DNA of 64,000 nt from Candidatus Eubacterium faecigallinarum (GCA_019115455.1 DXDN01000011.1:1-64000); one strand, 5' to 3'; counted from the first letter of the stretch, positions 50,367 through 58,595 are shown. The notes: generated by a model from the letters alone, not told the origin. A program made the numbers and translations.

Positions 50367-51296
50367 TTTTGCCACATCGGCAAATATTATAAAGTGATCG
50401 CTCATTTCGCTCATAACCTGGTCTGATAAAATTGAATATCTTAAAATCTTGTCGTTACCCAGCAAAAAAATATGGTCAAAGGTCGGCCTGTCAACTTTTC
50501 TTGAATCACCCTGAGTTTTTGACTGGGCAATATATTTTGTGTCCTTGAGCGACTGGGCGATTTTGTTGTATACGGAGGGGGCAAGATACGGATTGTCGTA
50601 TCCGCCGTTGTCCATAGCATTGAAATCTCCTGCGCAGTATACGCTGCAACCGTATTTTTCCCGAAGCATTTGGGCAATTTCAACCTGCTCCTGAGCCTGC
50701 GTCCTCATTATTTCCAACTCTTCTCTCTCTCTGCCGTCACGCAGCAGGTCAAAGTGGGTGGAGGTTACAACGTATCGCGTTCCTGTTTTTTTGTTCTCAA
50801 AATATCCCCATACCACTCGCCTCAGCCTCGGGTCATCACCTTGGGTATATTCCTTCCTGCCACAGTCCAGCAGTGTGACTGTCTGCGTGTTGTAAAGCAG
50901 TCCTGTCATGTGATAGAGCAGTCCCGAGGAAACAGGATATACCAGCTTGTATTTTTCACAGTTTTTTGTAATGCAGCAGTACCACTGATTGCTCATTTCC
51001 TGTATGGCTACTACGTCGGGATTGTAAGCGTCAAGTATCCCGAAGAAAATTTTTGCTCTTCCATGTGCGTCACTGCCTCCCCAGCTGGCGTAATTTGCCA
51101 GAAGATTTGCGCTCATTATTCGTGCATATGCCGCCGAATCCCGCGACGTGTCAGCCTCTTCGACAGATTCGCCAAATCCGTCAGGCAGGCTGTAGTTGTC
51201 GCAATTGCCTCGTATATTTACCGTAACGATAAAGGTGACCATCCAAAATGAGAAAGCAAACAGCAGTATCAGCAGATATTTAACTGATTTTTTCAT
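50364..51296 (-). CDS. Endonuclease/exonuclease/phosphatase-fold protein, membrane-anchored
   Basis: A 310-aa protein: N-terminal signal anchor (about residues 6-28), then an EEP domain outside the membrane. Metal and catalytic motifs are MSANLL, AIQEM, VVTSTHFDLL, YCAGDFNAM, DHIF and SDHFII. Extracellular EEP proteins may cleave lipid phosphodiesters such as sphingomyelin or phosphoinositides, or act as nucleases; the substrate is open. RBS AAGGGG. Convergent with the kinase gene and divergent from a metallophosphoesterase gene. Confidence 0.85.
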   Translation of the reverse strand: MKKSVKYLLILLFAFSFWMVTFIVTVNIRGNCDNYSLPDGFGESVEEADTSRDSAAYARIMSANLLANYASWGGSDAHGRAKIFFGILDAYNPDVVAIQEMSNQWYCCITKNCEKYKLVYPVSSGLLYHMTGLLYNTQTVTLLDCGRKEYTQGDDPRLRRVVWGYFENKKTGTRYVVTSTHFDLLRDGREREELEIMRTQAQEQVEIAQMLREKYGCSVYCAGDFNAMDNGGYDNPYLAPSVYNKIAQSLKDTKYIAQSKTQGDSRKVDRPTFDHIFLLGNDKILRYSILSDQVMSEMSDHFIIFADVAK

Positions 51297-51405
51297 TGAT
51301 ACCCCTTAAATTTTTCGTCTGTTTTATTTTTTGCAGAGGTTGGTAAAAAATCAACATATTTAAAAATTTAATTAAAAATTCATATTAAATGTTTGATTTC
51401 AAATC

Positions 51406-51434
51406 TTTACTAAATTGTGCCGCTGTGATAATAT
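51406..51434 (+). promoter_or_regulatory. Promoter of the second metallophosphoesterase gene
   Basis: TTTACT at 51406-51411 and TAATAT at 51429-51434, spacer 17, about 30 bases before ATG 51463. The rest of the gap 51297-51405 is AT-rich and shows nothing further. Confidence 0.5.
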
Positions 51435-51462
51435 GAAATCAAGAAGAATTTGGGGTGAGGTT

Positions 51463-52839
51463 ATGAAATTTTACCAGATTACGGACATGCATTTTTATCC
51501 TGCGCGTGAAATGAAAGCCTGCGGCAGGGAATGGGAGCAGCGGGCTGCCTATGACCAGAAATGCCTTGCACAGAGCGAGGCAATCGTTGACGCTGCCATT
51601 GATTTTTTTCTTGAAGATAAAGAAACAGATATTATACTGATAAGCGGAGATAACGTCAGCGACGGCGAAAGAGTAGGTCATTATGCCCTTCAAAAAAAGC
51701 TTCGCCGCCTCACAGCCGCCGGCAAAAGAGTTTTCCTCCTTACCGCTACCCATGACTTGCATCCTCAGCCAAAGGGCTATTCTGAGGAGAGGGGCGAATA
51801 TGTAGCAGAAGGCTGTACGCGAAGTGAGCTGATTGAAATATACGGCGAGTTCGGATATAATGACGCCGTTGCCGTTCATCCCGATACTTTTTCCTATGTC
51901 GCCATGCTGGACGACCATACAAGACTGCTGGTTTTAAACGATGACGGTATAGGCTTTGAGGACGGCTTTCACGGGTATTTTGATGATGAGCTTAATTGGA
52001 TAAAACAGCAGCTTGAAGAGGGTAAATCAAAAGGGGATACCATGCTTGTAATGGGGCATCATCCGCTTCTTGCCCCCGGTCCTTTTTATTCTTATTACTG
52101 CAAGGATACTCAGATGTTGGGCGACTGCGATAAAATAGCAGAAATGTTTGCCGATTACGGAGTCAGATTTATGTTCACAGGACATACTCATATGCAGAGC
52201 ATAAACTATTTTGACACTCCAAAAGGTAACAGAATTTATGATATTAATACCGGAAGTCTTACCGCTTATCCCAGTCCCATAAGAAAAATGGAGTTGACGG
52301 ATAATTCCTTAGTCGTCAGGACTCTTCATATATCCCATATCGATTATGACCTTAACGGTATGTCTTATATGACGTTTAGCAGGGAGCATTTTGATTTTAT
52401 GCTTAAGGATATTCTCTACAGCGCCGCCCATGATATAGACCGCTTCTGCGTTGTCTGTGAGTGCTTTAGTTTCCCATCTGAGAAAGCCAGAAAGCTTGCT
52501 GTACCGATTCAGATACTCGGTAAGATTTTAGATTCACTTACTTTTAAAAAAGCAGGCACGCTCCTTGGCTGTAAAAGCAAAATAGCCCCAAGAATGTATA
52601 ATGTGCGGCTTGCCGATTTCTTAATTGAACTTGTGAGGAACATGTATGCCGGTGATGAGCCGTATGCACCGGGAACAGCGGAATATGATTCATTTATGGC
52701 TTTGTATCGCCGCATGGCTCCTCTGCTCCATAAATTGATCGGCTCTGACGAAATCGACAGCGCTATAGAAGGCTCGCTTTATAACGACGGTATACCCGAT
52801 AATGACGCAGTTCTTCCTATATCTGAATATAAAGAATAG
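51463..52839 (+). CDS. Calcineurin-like metallophosphoesterase, soluble paralogue
   Basis: A 458-aa protein with MKFYQITDMHFYP, LISGDNVSDGE, LLTATHDLHPQ, VMGHHPLLAPGP and FTGHTHMQS, the metal-binding set of the calcineurin-like fold, again with ATHD in place of GNHD. The helical C-terminal module (DFLIELVRNMYAGDEPYAPG, DNDAVLP) aligns with that of the protein at 24057-25721, but the membrane tail is absent. Substrate unknown. ATG 51463 follows GGGGTGAGG. Confidence 0.85.
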   Translation: MKFYQITDMHFYPAREMKACGREWEQRAAYDQKCLAQSEAIVDAAIDFFLEDKETDIILISGDNVSDGERVGHYALQKKLRRLTAAGKRVFLLTATHDLHPQPKGYSEERGEYVAEGCTRSELIEIYGEFGYNDAVAVHPDTFSYVAMLDDHTRLLVLNDDGIGFEDGFHGYFDDELNWIKQQLEEGKSKGDTMLVMGHHPLLAPGPFYSYYCKDTQMLGDCDKIAEMFADYGVRFMFTGHTHMQSINYFDTPKGNRIYDINTGSLTAYPSPIRKMELTDNSLVVRTLHISHIDYDLNGMSYMTFSREHFDFMLKDILYSAAHDIDRFCVVCECFSFPSEKARKLAVPIQILGKILDSLTFKKAGTLLGCKSKIAPRMYNVRLADFLIELVRNMYAGDEPYAPGTAEYDSFMALYRRMAPLLHKLIGSDEIDSAIEGSLYNDGIPDNDAVLPISEYKE

Positions 52840-52841
52840 TG

Positions 52842-52870
52842 TTGACTCGCTTTGTTTGGTATGTTACCAT
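52842..52870 (+). promoter_or_regulatory. Promoter of the leader peptide/GNAT unit
   Basis: TTGACT at 52842-52847 and TACCAT at 52865-52870, spacer 17, two bases after the upstream gene's stop. Confidence 0.65.
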
Positions 52871-52889
52871 ATGAAAAACAGGTGATTTT

Positions 52890-52979
52890 ATGAGTAATTC
52901 GATTAATAAAATGAACAGACAGATGTATCTTATGCACGGATTTCGCATGGGATTACTTTCTGCTGTTCATCTTTGGTGA
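52890..52979 (+). CDS. Putative 29-residue leader peptide
   Basis: A short ATG frame with a CAGGTGAT ribosome-binding site of the kind used elsewhere in this window. The peptide starts MSNSINKMNRQMYLM, contains five Met in its first 20 residues and two Arg, and ends LLSAVHLW. It lies between a promoter and a terminator hairpin that itself precedes the GNAT gene, the layout of ribosome-mediated attenuators. It could instead be a small functional protein. Confidence 0.6.
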   Translation: MSNSINKMNRQMYLMHGFRMGLLSAVHLW

Positions 52980-53004
52980 TATAATAATATTTAATTTTAA
53001 TTTT

Positions 53005-53040
53005 TACCACTGATGAGCTGTTGTCAGTGGTATTTTTTAT
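53005..53040 (+). terminator. Attenuator terminator before the GNAT gene
   Basis: TACCACTGA/TCAGTGGTA stem with ten-base loop and T6, ending 14 bases before the GNAT start codon. The last codons of the leader frame (TCATCTTTGGT, 52967-52977) can pair with ACCACTGATGA (53006-53016) at 9 of 11 positions, giving a competing antiterminator. Confidence 0.8.
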
Positions 53041-53053
53041 TTGGAGGCAGAAT

Positions 53054-53509
53054 ATGCTTGATACCTCAGTAATAGAACAAATCAAAATTGATGATTACGA
53101 TAAATGCTCAAATATCTGGAATATGAAAAAATGTCCCTTTACTGATGAATTTAGAGAGCAGATAAAAGAAGGCAATCGTTTAGTCTATATATACAAGATT
53201 GACGGTGAATTTATAGGCGAAGGGGATTTAGTAACAGGTATTAATGACAGTGATTATTTTATACCCGGCAAAAGAATTTATTTCTCCAGACTCATTGTTA
53301 AGAAAGAATTTCGTAATCACGGGATAGGGTCAGATATCTTGGATTATCTTATTGAAACAGCAAAGCAACTTGGGTATAACGAGGCTGCGCTTGGTGTAGA
53401 TATTGTAAACAACAGCGCTATTCATATTTATCAAAAAAAGGGTTTTAAATGTATTGCTGAATGTGATGATGATTACGGAAAATTCTATAAAATGTTAAAG
53501 ACATTTTAG
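53054..53509 (+). CDS. GNAT-family N-acetyltransferase
   Basis: A 151-aa acetyl-CoA-dependent acyltransferase. The motif A region is SRLIVKKEFRNHGIGSDIL followed by AKQLGYNEAALGVDIVNN and IYQKKGFKCI. Acceptor unknown; members acetylate antibiotics, amino acids or protein termini. ATG 53054 follows TTGGAGG; the longer frame starting at 53021 lies in the terminator. It follows a leader-peptide/terminator element, which is often seen upstream of antibiotic-resistance genes, but no specific substrate is suggested by its sequence. Confidence 0.88.
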   Translation: MLDTSVIEQIKIDDYDKCSNIWNMKKCPFTDEFREQIKEGNRLVYIYKIDGEFIGEGDLVTGINDSDYFIPGKRIYFSRLIVKKEFRNHGIGSDILDYLIETAKQLGYNEAALGVDIVNNSAIHIYQKKGFKCIAECDDDYGKFYKMLKTF

Positions 53510-53527
53510 AAAAATAAGGAGAACGAA

Positions 53528-54073
53528 ATGAAACTGGTATTAATAATAGGCGACGCCGCTGTTGGTAAAATGACAGTGGGGCAGGAGCTGATGAAAATAA
53601 CCGACCTGAGACTTTTTCATAATCATATGGCAATTGAGCCTGTGCTTGATATTTTCGGCTATTTTAACGGCGACGCTATAAGGGCGATAAGAGAGGTCGT
53701 TTTCAAAGAATACGCAAAATCAAATAATTACGGCTTGATTTTTACATTTATGTGGGCGTTTGATTGTAAGGAAGACTGGGAGTATGTTGACCATTTGATG
53801 AATATTTTCAGCGGCGCAGATATTTACTGCGCAGAACTTGTGGCGCCCCAAGAAATACGGCTGAAAAGAAACGCAACTGAAAACAGACTTAAAAATAAAC
53901 CGTCAAAGCGTGATATCGAAACGTCAAATCAAAGGCTGATTAAAGACGATAAAAACTATCGCCTGGTGAGCAGGGACGGAGAGATACCCTTTAAAAATTA
54001 TATTAAAATAGACAATTCCGATATTACTGCAAAAGAAGCTGCCTTGATAATAAAAAATAAATTTAATTTATAA
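53528..54073 (+). CDS. P-loop kinase-like protein
   Basis: A 181-aa protein with a Walker A-like GDAAVGKMTVGQEL in which the usual Ser/Thr after Lys is Met but a Thr follows. The rest resembles small-molecule or nucleotide kinases (LRLFHNHMAIEP, AELVAPQEIRLKRN with the basic LID-like segment RNATENRLKNK). The true substrate is unknown. RBS AAGGAGAAC; 18 bases after the GNAT gene and likely cotranscribed with it. Confidence 0.72.
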   Translation: MKLVLIIGDAAVGKMTVGQELMKITDLRLFHNHMAIEPVLDIFGYFNGDAIRAIREVVFKEYAKSNNYGLIFTFMWAFDCKEDWEYVDHLMNIFSGADIYCAELVAPQEIRLKRNATENRLKNKPSKRDIETSNQRLIKDDKNYRLVSRDGEIPFKNYIKIDNSDITAKEAALIIKNKFNL

Positions 54074-54085
54074 GCATAAGATTTA

Positions 54086-54122
54086 TAAAAAAACGACCTG
54101 CTGATTTTCAGCAGGTCATTTT
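54086..54122. terminator. Bidirectional terminator
   Basis: Perfect ten-bp stem GACCTGCTGA/TCAGCAGGTC with loop TTT; A7 before it gives a strong T-tract on the minus strand, ATTTT follows on the plus strand. It serves both converging genes. Confidence 0.92.
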
Positions 54123-54133
54123 GCATGTTAAAT

Positions 54134-56005
54134 TTATTCTGTTGTAACAGAGGTTGCAGGTACGAACTCGCCGTCGGCGCTTTCGTCAAATTCAACGGTA
54201 ACTGTATCTCCCTTGGATATCAGCAGAACCTCCATTGCATCCACAACGCTGATATAGTAATACTTGCCGTTAATTTGCAGATAGTATACCGTGTTGCCGT
54301 CGTTTACTGACGATTTAATATCAGTAACCTCACCGGTTACGGTGCCCGCATCACCGGTGTCAGAGTTTTGCGTGTTATCAGCCTCAGTATCTGAGGTGTC
54401 AGAGTTGCTGTCAGAGCCTGCGATTTTGTCCTCGTCCACAATTACATCTTCTTTTTTTACATCGTCAGCCATTCCTTTTTCCTGGAGAGCGTCAATGTAA
54501 TTTTCAAGAGCGCTGTTGAGTGCTCCTGCATCGCTCTTAGCCACGTCGAGAAGGCCGGTGCCGACAATTGTTTTGTCTTCAAGGTTAACAAATGCGTATC
54601 CCTTTACGGTGTCGCCTTCGCCGTAAAGCGACATGAAATATGTCGGTGTTCCGTCAATACCCAGAAGAATGGGGAAGGTGGCGGCATAATTGTAGTTTTG
54701 AACAGCGTCCGTTGCAGATTTCTGAGCGGCGCTTTCCATAGCTCCGGCGTTTGCGTAATATCTTGTTTCTTTAGTACGCTGGTTGCAGAGAATGAAGCCG
54801 AAGTTTGATGAGTCGGATTCAGCAGAGGTAACACCGGTGTAAACCCAGATATCATCGTCCATTGCTATGTTTCCGCTGCCTGTTGAAGCCACGTTAACAT
54901 CTTCCTGGAAGATTATTGAGTTCCAAAAGCCGTTTTGAAGCTTGCCGTAATAGTTGTACTGCTCAATAAGAAGCGACTGGCTGTAAACAACGTCAATCCA
55001 GTTAAGAGAACTGTCAGTTTTCACCTGCTCAATGTCGTAGTACTGGCTTTCTCCCGTCAGAGCATCGGTGATGATAGCTCCCTTGACGTCTGTTCCGCCG
55101 AAAAGACCGATGGTCTTGTCAAGAACAGCAGTTATCCAGTAGGGGTGCATATTGTCATCAATTTCAAAATTAGGTGTGTCCAAAAGCTCCGTCGGATACT
55201 GGAAACGCAGATGACGTATCAGCTTTTCGTTAAACAGCTCTGTGGGGGAGTATTTTATTCCCTCGCCGAATTCATCGATGCAGTTTATCGGTGTAACCTT
55301 CTGGCTTACAAGATCAATAATCATATAAGCCGGCAGACCGTCTTTTGTGTTGTTAAACCATTTGAACACGTCCGCATATTCAAGATATGCAACACGAACC
55401 GGAGTGTTCTTGTAGTTTATCTGTGTGGAATAATCGGATACCACGTACTGGCTCTTGTATTCGGAAAGAGAACCGAGCTGCTGGTCCGCAAGAGTCAGCG
55501 CACGCTGAGCGTCAATTCTTGGAACCTTGTCATAGCTGATGTCTTCAAAATCAGTTTCAAAGTTACCTTCGTTTACCTGAATAAGCTGACTGTATGACTC
55601 TGCTCTGAAAAGAGTAATGCCTGTAACATATCCTATTCCCATAACCACAAGTATTACACCTATGATTATAGCAGGAACCAGTGATTTTTTCTTTACATAT
55701 TCTTTGCGTTCCACCTTTTTGTTTGCCCTGCAAACAAGAGCAAAAGAAAGCATAAACACAACAACCAGCAGTATCAGATAAATATACATCTGTGTATCGT
55801 GAATGTTAAGCGCCGGCAGCATCATGTAGTATGCAACTGCTCCTACAACTACGGTTATCAGCAGTGAAAGCAGTATTCTCAGCGGAAGTTTTGAAGGCTT
55901 TACGACCGCGTTGACCTCGTTATTTTTGGGCCACTTGATTTTTTCCTTGAATTCATTGAGTACCTCATCGGCATCATAATCCATATTAGGCAGTTTGTTG
56001 TCCAT
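54134..56005 (-). CDS. Large membrane protein with extracytoplasmic domain, unknown
   Basis: A 623-aa protein with a cytoplasmic head of about 40 residues, three helices (about 43-63, 72-92, 109-131) and a large extracellular region of about 480 residues, including a Ser/Asp/Thr-rich low-complexity stretch (about 530-565) and a C-terminal beta-rich domain with YYLQINGKYYYISV, perhaps OB-like. I do not recognise the family. It has its own promoter and a bidirectional terminator. Confidence 0.65.
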   Translation of the reverse strand: MDNKLPNMDYDADEVLNEFKEKIKWPKNNEVNAVVKPSKLPLRILLSLLITVVVGAVAYYMMLPALNIHDTQMYIYLILLVVVFMLSFALVCRANKKVERKEYVKKKSLVPAIIIGVILVVMGIGYVTGITLFRAESYSQLIQVNEGNFETDFEDISYDKVPRIDAQRALTLADQQLGSLSEYKSQYVVSDYSTQINYKNTPVRVAYLEYADVFKWFNNTKDGLPAYMIIDLVSQKVTPINCIDEFGEGIKYSPTELFNEKLIRHLRFQYPTELLDTPNFEIDDNMHPYWITAVLDKTIGLFGGTDVKGAIITDALTGESQYYDIEQVKTDSSLNWIDVVYSQSLLIEQYNYYGKLQNGFWNSIIFQEDVNVASTGSGNIAMDDDIWVYTGVTSAESDSSNFGFILCNQRTKETRYYANAGAMESAAQKSATDAVQNYNYAATFPILLGIDGTPTYFMSLYGEGDTVKGYAFVNLEDKTIVGTGLLDVAKSDAGALNSALENYIDALQEKGMADDVKKEDVIVDEDKIAGSDSNSDTSDTEADNTQNSDTGDAGTVTGEVTDIKSSVNDGNTVYYLQINGKYYYISVVDAMEVLLISKGDTVTVEFDESADGEFVPATSVTTE

Positions 56006-56027
56006 TTATAGTCTCCTGTAATTAATT

Positions 56028-56051
56028 TGCCGTTTCCTCCGTAATACGGCA
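56028..56051 (-). promoter_or_regulatory. 5' leader hairpin of the large membrane protein gene
   Basis: On the minus strand TGCCGT pairs with ACGGCA around a loop containing GGAGG; an alternative CCGTATTACGG stem competes with it. The GGAGG at this place is 30 bases before the start, and a second GGAGAC sits near the ATG. Possible control of translation. Confidence 0.35.
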
Positions 56052-56067
56052 CAGAAACAGTATTTTA

Positions 56068-56096
56068 ATTATACTACATAATATTTTTGTTATCAA
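56068..56096 (-). promoter_or_regulatory. Promoter of the large membrane protein gene
   Basis: Reading leftward: TTGATA at 56096-56091 and TATAAT at 56073-56068, spacer 17. Confidence 0.75.
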
Positions 56097-56128
56097 TATA
56101 AAAATTATTAATATTGTTTTGCATAAAT

Positions 56129-56155
56129 AAAAGCCCGGTAAAACCGGGCTTTTGA
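56129..56155 (-). terminator. Terminator after the lipoprotein gene
   Basis: AAGCCCGGT/ACCGGGCTT stem with A3 loop and a T-run in the minus direction, 13 bases beyond the stop. Confidence 0.9.
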
Positions 56156-56167
56156 AATCAGCAATTA

Positions 56168-57160
56168 TTAGCTTAATGGTACTGCTCTTTTTATACCCTT
56201 CTTCTCAAGAAGATACTCGTCAGAAGCCGGGAAGTGGTTTGTGTAGGTGATAACAAGTGATGCGCTCTTGTCCTTGATAACTGCAACATTTGCATGGTTT
56301 ACAGATACGTTTGCAATCATCTTGTAATCAGCTTCAACAATTTCCTTGGTGGCAGTATCAATCTTAACAGTTACAGTACCGCCCTTGTAATCAACAGTAA
56401 TGTTTTCCTCTGCGGTACCCTGAGCAAATGAAATCATATCAATGCTGGCTACAACGCCGCCGATGTCACCGAGAACTTCGAAGAAACGACCCTGAGAGTC
56501 ATCACCTCTGGTGCTCATCTGACCTGCTTTAGGCTGAATTACCATTGTGATGGTACCGTCGCCGTTATCAGTTACGTTAGCGTCAAGAATATCCTCAGCT
56601 GTTACTGCTGAAGTTCTGAAATCGTGGTCAGCCTTACGAGTTGTGTCTTCCAGGTTGTTGTCAAGGTTGGGGTCTCTGTTGTAGCAAGGAACGAGACCGT
56701 ATGTGTTAGGAGCAAACAGACCGCCGACAATGCCCGGAACAAGGTTGTTGATCATAGCATTGGAAGAACCGTCGATCATAATTTCGCCAACTTCAAGGTT
56801 CTCATCGCCGAGAAGTTTGTAGAATGTCTGCTTGTCGCCGTTTTCGTCAGTATACTCGGCAGTAAGAGTCTTGGTGTAGTTGTAAGCCTCAACGTAGTAG
56901 TTAGCTACATCTTCAAGAGAGCTAAACTCAACTCCGCCGTATGTACCAGCAGTAAAAGTGTCGATAACAACAGGATCGCCCTCGGCAGCAGCGCCTTCGC
57001 CTTCTGCTTCAGTTTCCTGCCAGCTTCCGTCTTTTATCTTATAGATAGCTTCAACAGCGCTGTTTGTTACATAATTGACTTTTGCACATCCGGCAAAGGA
57101 ACTGGCAATGAGTCCTGCGGCAAGTGCAATACATAATCCTTTTTTCACATATTTGTTCAT
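56168..57160 (-). CDS. Predicted lipoprotein, unknown function
   Basis: A 330-aa protein with a signal peptide and lipobox in LIASSFAGCAKVN (Cys about residue 25), so lipid-anchored outside the membrane. The mature domain has strands with TAEYTDENGDKQTFYK, NGDGTITMVIQPKAG and DYKGGTVTVKIDTATKEIVEADYKM-type segments (VTVKIDTATKEIVEADY), suggestive of a beta-sandwich. Family not recognised. ATG 57160 follows AAAGGGGA; the longer frame from 57208 would mask the signal peptide. Confidence 0.75.
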   Translation of the reverse strand: MNKYVKKGLCIALAAGLIASSFAGCAKVNYVTNSAVEAIYKIKDGSWQETEAEGEGAAAEGDPVVIDTFTAGTYGGVEFSSLEDVANYYVEAYNYTKTLTAEYTDENGDKQTFYKLLGDENLEVGEIMIDGSSNAMINNLVPGIVGGLFAPNTYGLVPCYNRDPNLDNNLEDTTRKADHDFRTSAVTAEDILDANVTDNGDGTITMVIQPKAGQMSTRGDDSQGRFFEVLGDIGGVVASIDMISFAQGTAEENITVDYKGGTVTVKIDTATKEIVEADYKMIANVSVNHANVAVIKDKSASLVITYTNHFPASDEYLLEKKGIKRAVPLS

Positions 57161-57219
57161 TTCAGGATCCCCTTTCAAAATAGTACGAATCGTTGTAAAA
57201 CAAAACATTACATATAGAA

Positions 57220-57246
57220 TTTATATTAATTTGAACAAAAAGTCAA
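57220..57246 (-). promoter_or_regulatory. Promoter of the lipoprotein gene
   Basis: Reading leftward: TTGACT at 57246-57241 and TATAAA at 57225-57220, spacer 15, or TAAATT with spacer 17. Confidence 0.5.
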
Positions 57247-57305
57247 TAGAAAATTAAAAATTCCCGTAATTATTTTAAAAGATTATTAATTTAAACTATA
57301 TTTTA

Positions 57306-57334
57306 TTGAGATTAGTCGCTTTATGTGCTATAAT
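57306..57334 (+). promoter_or_regulatory. Extended -10 promoter of the zinc-ribbon protein gene
   Basis: TTGAGA at 57306-57311, TATAAT at 57329-57334, spacer 17, with TG at 57326-57327 (extended -10). Confidence 0.85.
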
Positions 57335-57390
57335 AGTCATAATATAGAAATATTATATTATGTAATAATCATAATTAGGAGATATCAAAT

Positions 57391-58113
57391 ATGAGATGTA
57401 AAAACTGCGGAACATATAATGACGACAACAGATATATCTGTGAAACCTGCGGTTCACCCCTTTATGAAGAGGAAGAAATACAGCCTGCTGAGGAAACTAC
57501 GAAGACGCAGACATTTACTGCTGTTAGCGAAAATCCCCAGCCGACGCCGCAGGAAAATAAAGCAACGCCGCACAAGGAAGAAGGGGAGGCACCCAAGGAT
57601 AAATCCCCGGCAGAAAAAAAGAGTGTTATAGTTATAGCGATTCTTGTTGTTGTGCTGGTGGCAATAATAGCTTCAGTAATTGCAGTTGCAGTTAACAGGT
57701 CAAAGGATGAGGATGAGACTTCCACAACTGTTTCTACAACGCAGTCGACAGAGACGCAATCCCAAAATACAACAGCTTATACAACTCGGCAAACCACAAC
57801 CGCTGCGCCAACAACCACCACTGCCCCGTCAACTACCACGACGGTGCTTACATGGTACATTAACGCCAACAGCAGCGGCGGCGGAACAGTCAGCGGCGGC
57901 GGCGAATATAAAAACGGAGATAAGGTTACGCTTACTGCTGTTGCAGACAACGGATACGGATTTGACGGCTGGTATTCTGACGGAATTAAAGTCAGCAGCT
58001 CAGAGAGCTACACCTTTACTGCTAATGAAAACGCAAGTGTTACAGCTGTGTTCAGCGAAATACCAACGGAGCCTGATGTGACAGATGAGGGCGACATGAA
58101 TTTTGGTGAATAA
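57391..58113 (+). CDS. Zinc-ribbon membrane protein with InlB-type repeat domain
   Basis: A 240-aa protein: N-terminal zinc ribbon (Cys3, Cys6, Cys17, Cys20), acidic linker, membrane helix at about 76-100, Thr-rich segment (about 108-150) and an extracellular domain with GGGTVSGGGEYKNGDKVTLT, GYGFDGWYSDG and ENASVTAVFSE, the bacterial repeat (PF18998/InlB B-repeat-like) pattern, single copy. The ribbon would be cytoplasmic. Thr-rich linkers of this kind may be glycosylated. Role unknown. The next gene starts two bases later. Confidence 0.75.
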   Translation: MRCKNCGTYNDDNRYICETCGSPLYEEEEIQPAEETTKTQTFTAVSENPQPTPQENKATPHKEEGEAPKDKSPAEKKSVIVIAILVVVLVAIIASVIAVAVNRSKDEDETSTTVSTTQSTETQSQNTTAYTTRQTTTAAPTTTTAPSTTTTVLTWYINANSSGGGTVSGGGEYKNGDKVTLTAVADNGYGFDGWYSDGIKVSSSESYTFTANENASVTAVFSEIPTEPDVTDEGDMNFGE

Positions 58114-58115
58114 TC

Positions 58116-58550
58116 ATGACAAAAGGTGAAAAGGCGAAAAATCTTTTTCTGTCCGGATGCAACTGTGCTCAGGCAGTTTCGACAGCGTTCAGTGACGAAA
58201 TCGGAATTGATGAGGAAATATTAAAAAAGCTGATGATTGGCTTTGGCGGCGGTATGGGACGTATGCGTGAGGTATGCGGCGCCGTGTCCGCAATGACCTT
58301 TATTATCGGCGCTTATTACGACGATGACAGAGCAGGCACCTATGCGAGAGTGCAGGAGCTCTGCGGTAGGTTTAAAGAAGAAATGGGCTCGGTTGTGTGC
58401 CGTGAGCTTTTGGGGTTAAAGAGTGAGGGACCCTCCTCACCTGTGCCTGAAAAACGCACTTCGGATTATTATAAAAAGCGCCCTTGTCCCGAAATAGTTG
58501 CCTTTGCAGCGGATCTTTTGGATAGCTATCTTAAAGAAAATCCCAAATAA
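58116..58550 (+). CDS. C_GCAxxG_C_C family redox protein
   Basis: A 144-aa protein of the family named for its conserved Cys pattern: SGCNCAQAV, GGGMGRMREVCGAVSAM, VVCRELLG and PCPEIVAFAA. Family members are thought to have redox or metal roles but the biochemistry is not settled. Start ATG 58116 is two bases after the upstream stop, preceded by TTGGTGA inside that gene. Full length. Confidence 0.9.
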   Translation: MTKGEKAKNLFLSGCNCAQAVSTAFSDEIGIDEEILKKLMIGFGGGMGRMREVCGAVSAMTFIIGAYYDDDRAGTYARVQELCGRFKEEMGSVVCRELLGLKSEGPSSPVPEKRTSDYYKKRPCPEIVAFAADLLDSYLKENPK

Positions 58551-58566
58551 TTTATGGAAAAAGGTA

Positions 58567-58595
58567 TTGCAATTTCAGCAATAATGTGTTATATT
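58567..58595 (+). promoter_or_regulatory. tRNA-Arg promoter
   Basis: TTGCAA at 58567-58572 and TATATT at 58590-58595, spacer 17. Confidence 0.78.

Noticed and set aside
53021-53053. Upstream extension of the GNAT protein
   Set aside because: It lies inside the terminator hairpin and its T-tract; ATG 53054 has a proper GGAGG.
54935-55597. 220-codon plus-strand frame antisense to the 623-aa membrane protein
   Set aside because: Mirror of a supported gene with promoter, RBS and terminator; no own signals.
57720-57850. ACAACT-type repetitive DNA as a possible CRISPR or tandem array
   Set aside because: It is simply the codons of a Thr-rich linker in a coding frame; no regular spacers. No CRISPR array was seen anywhere in the window.
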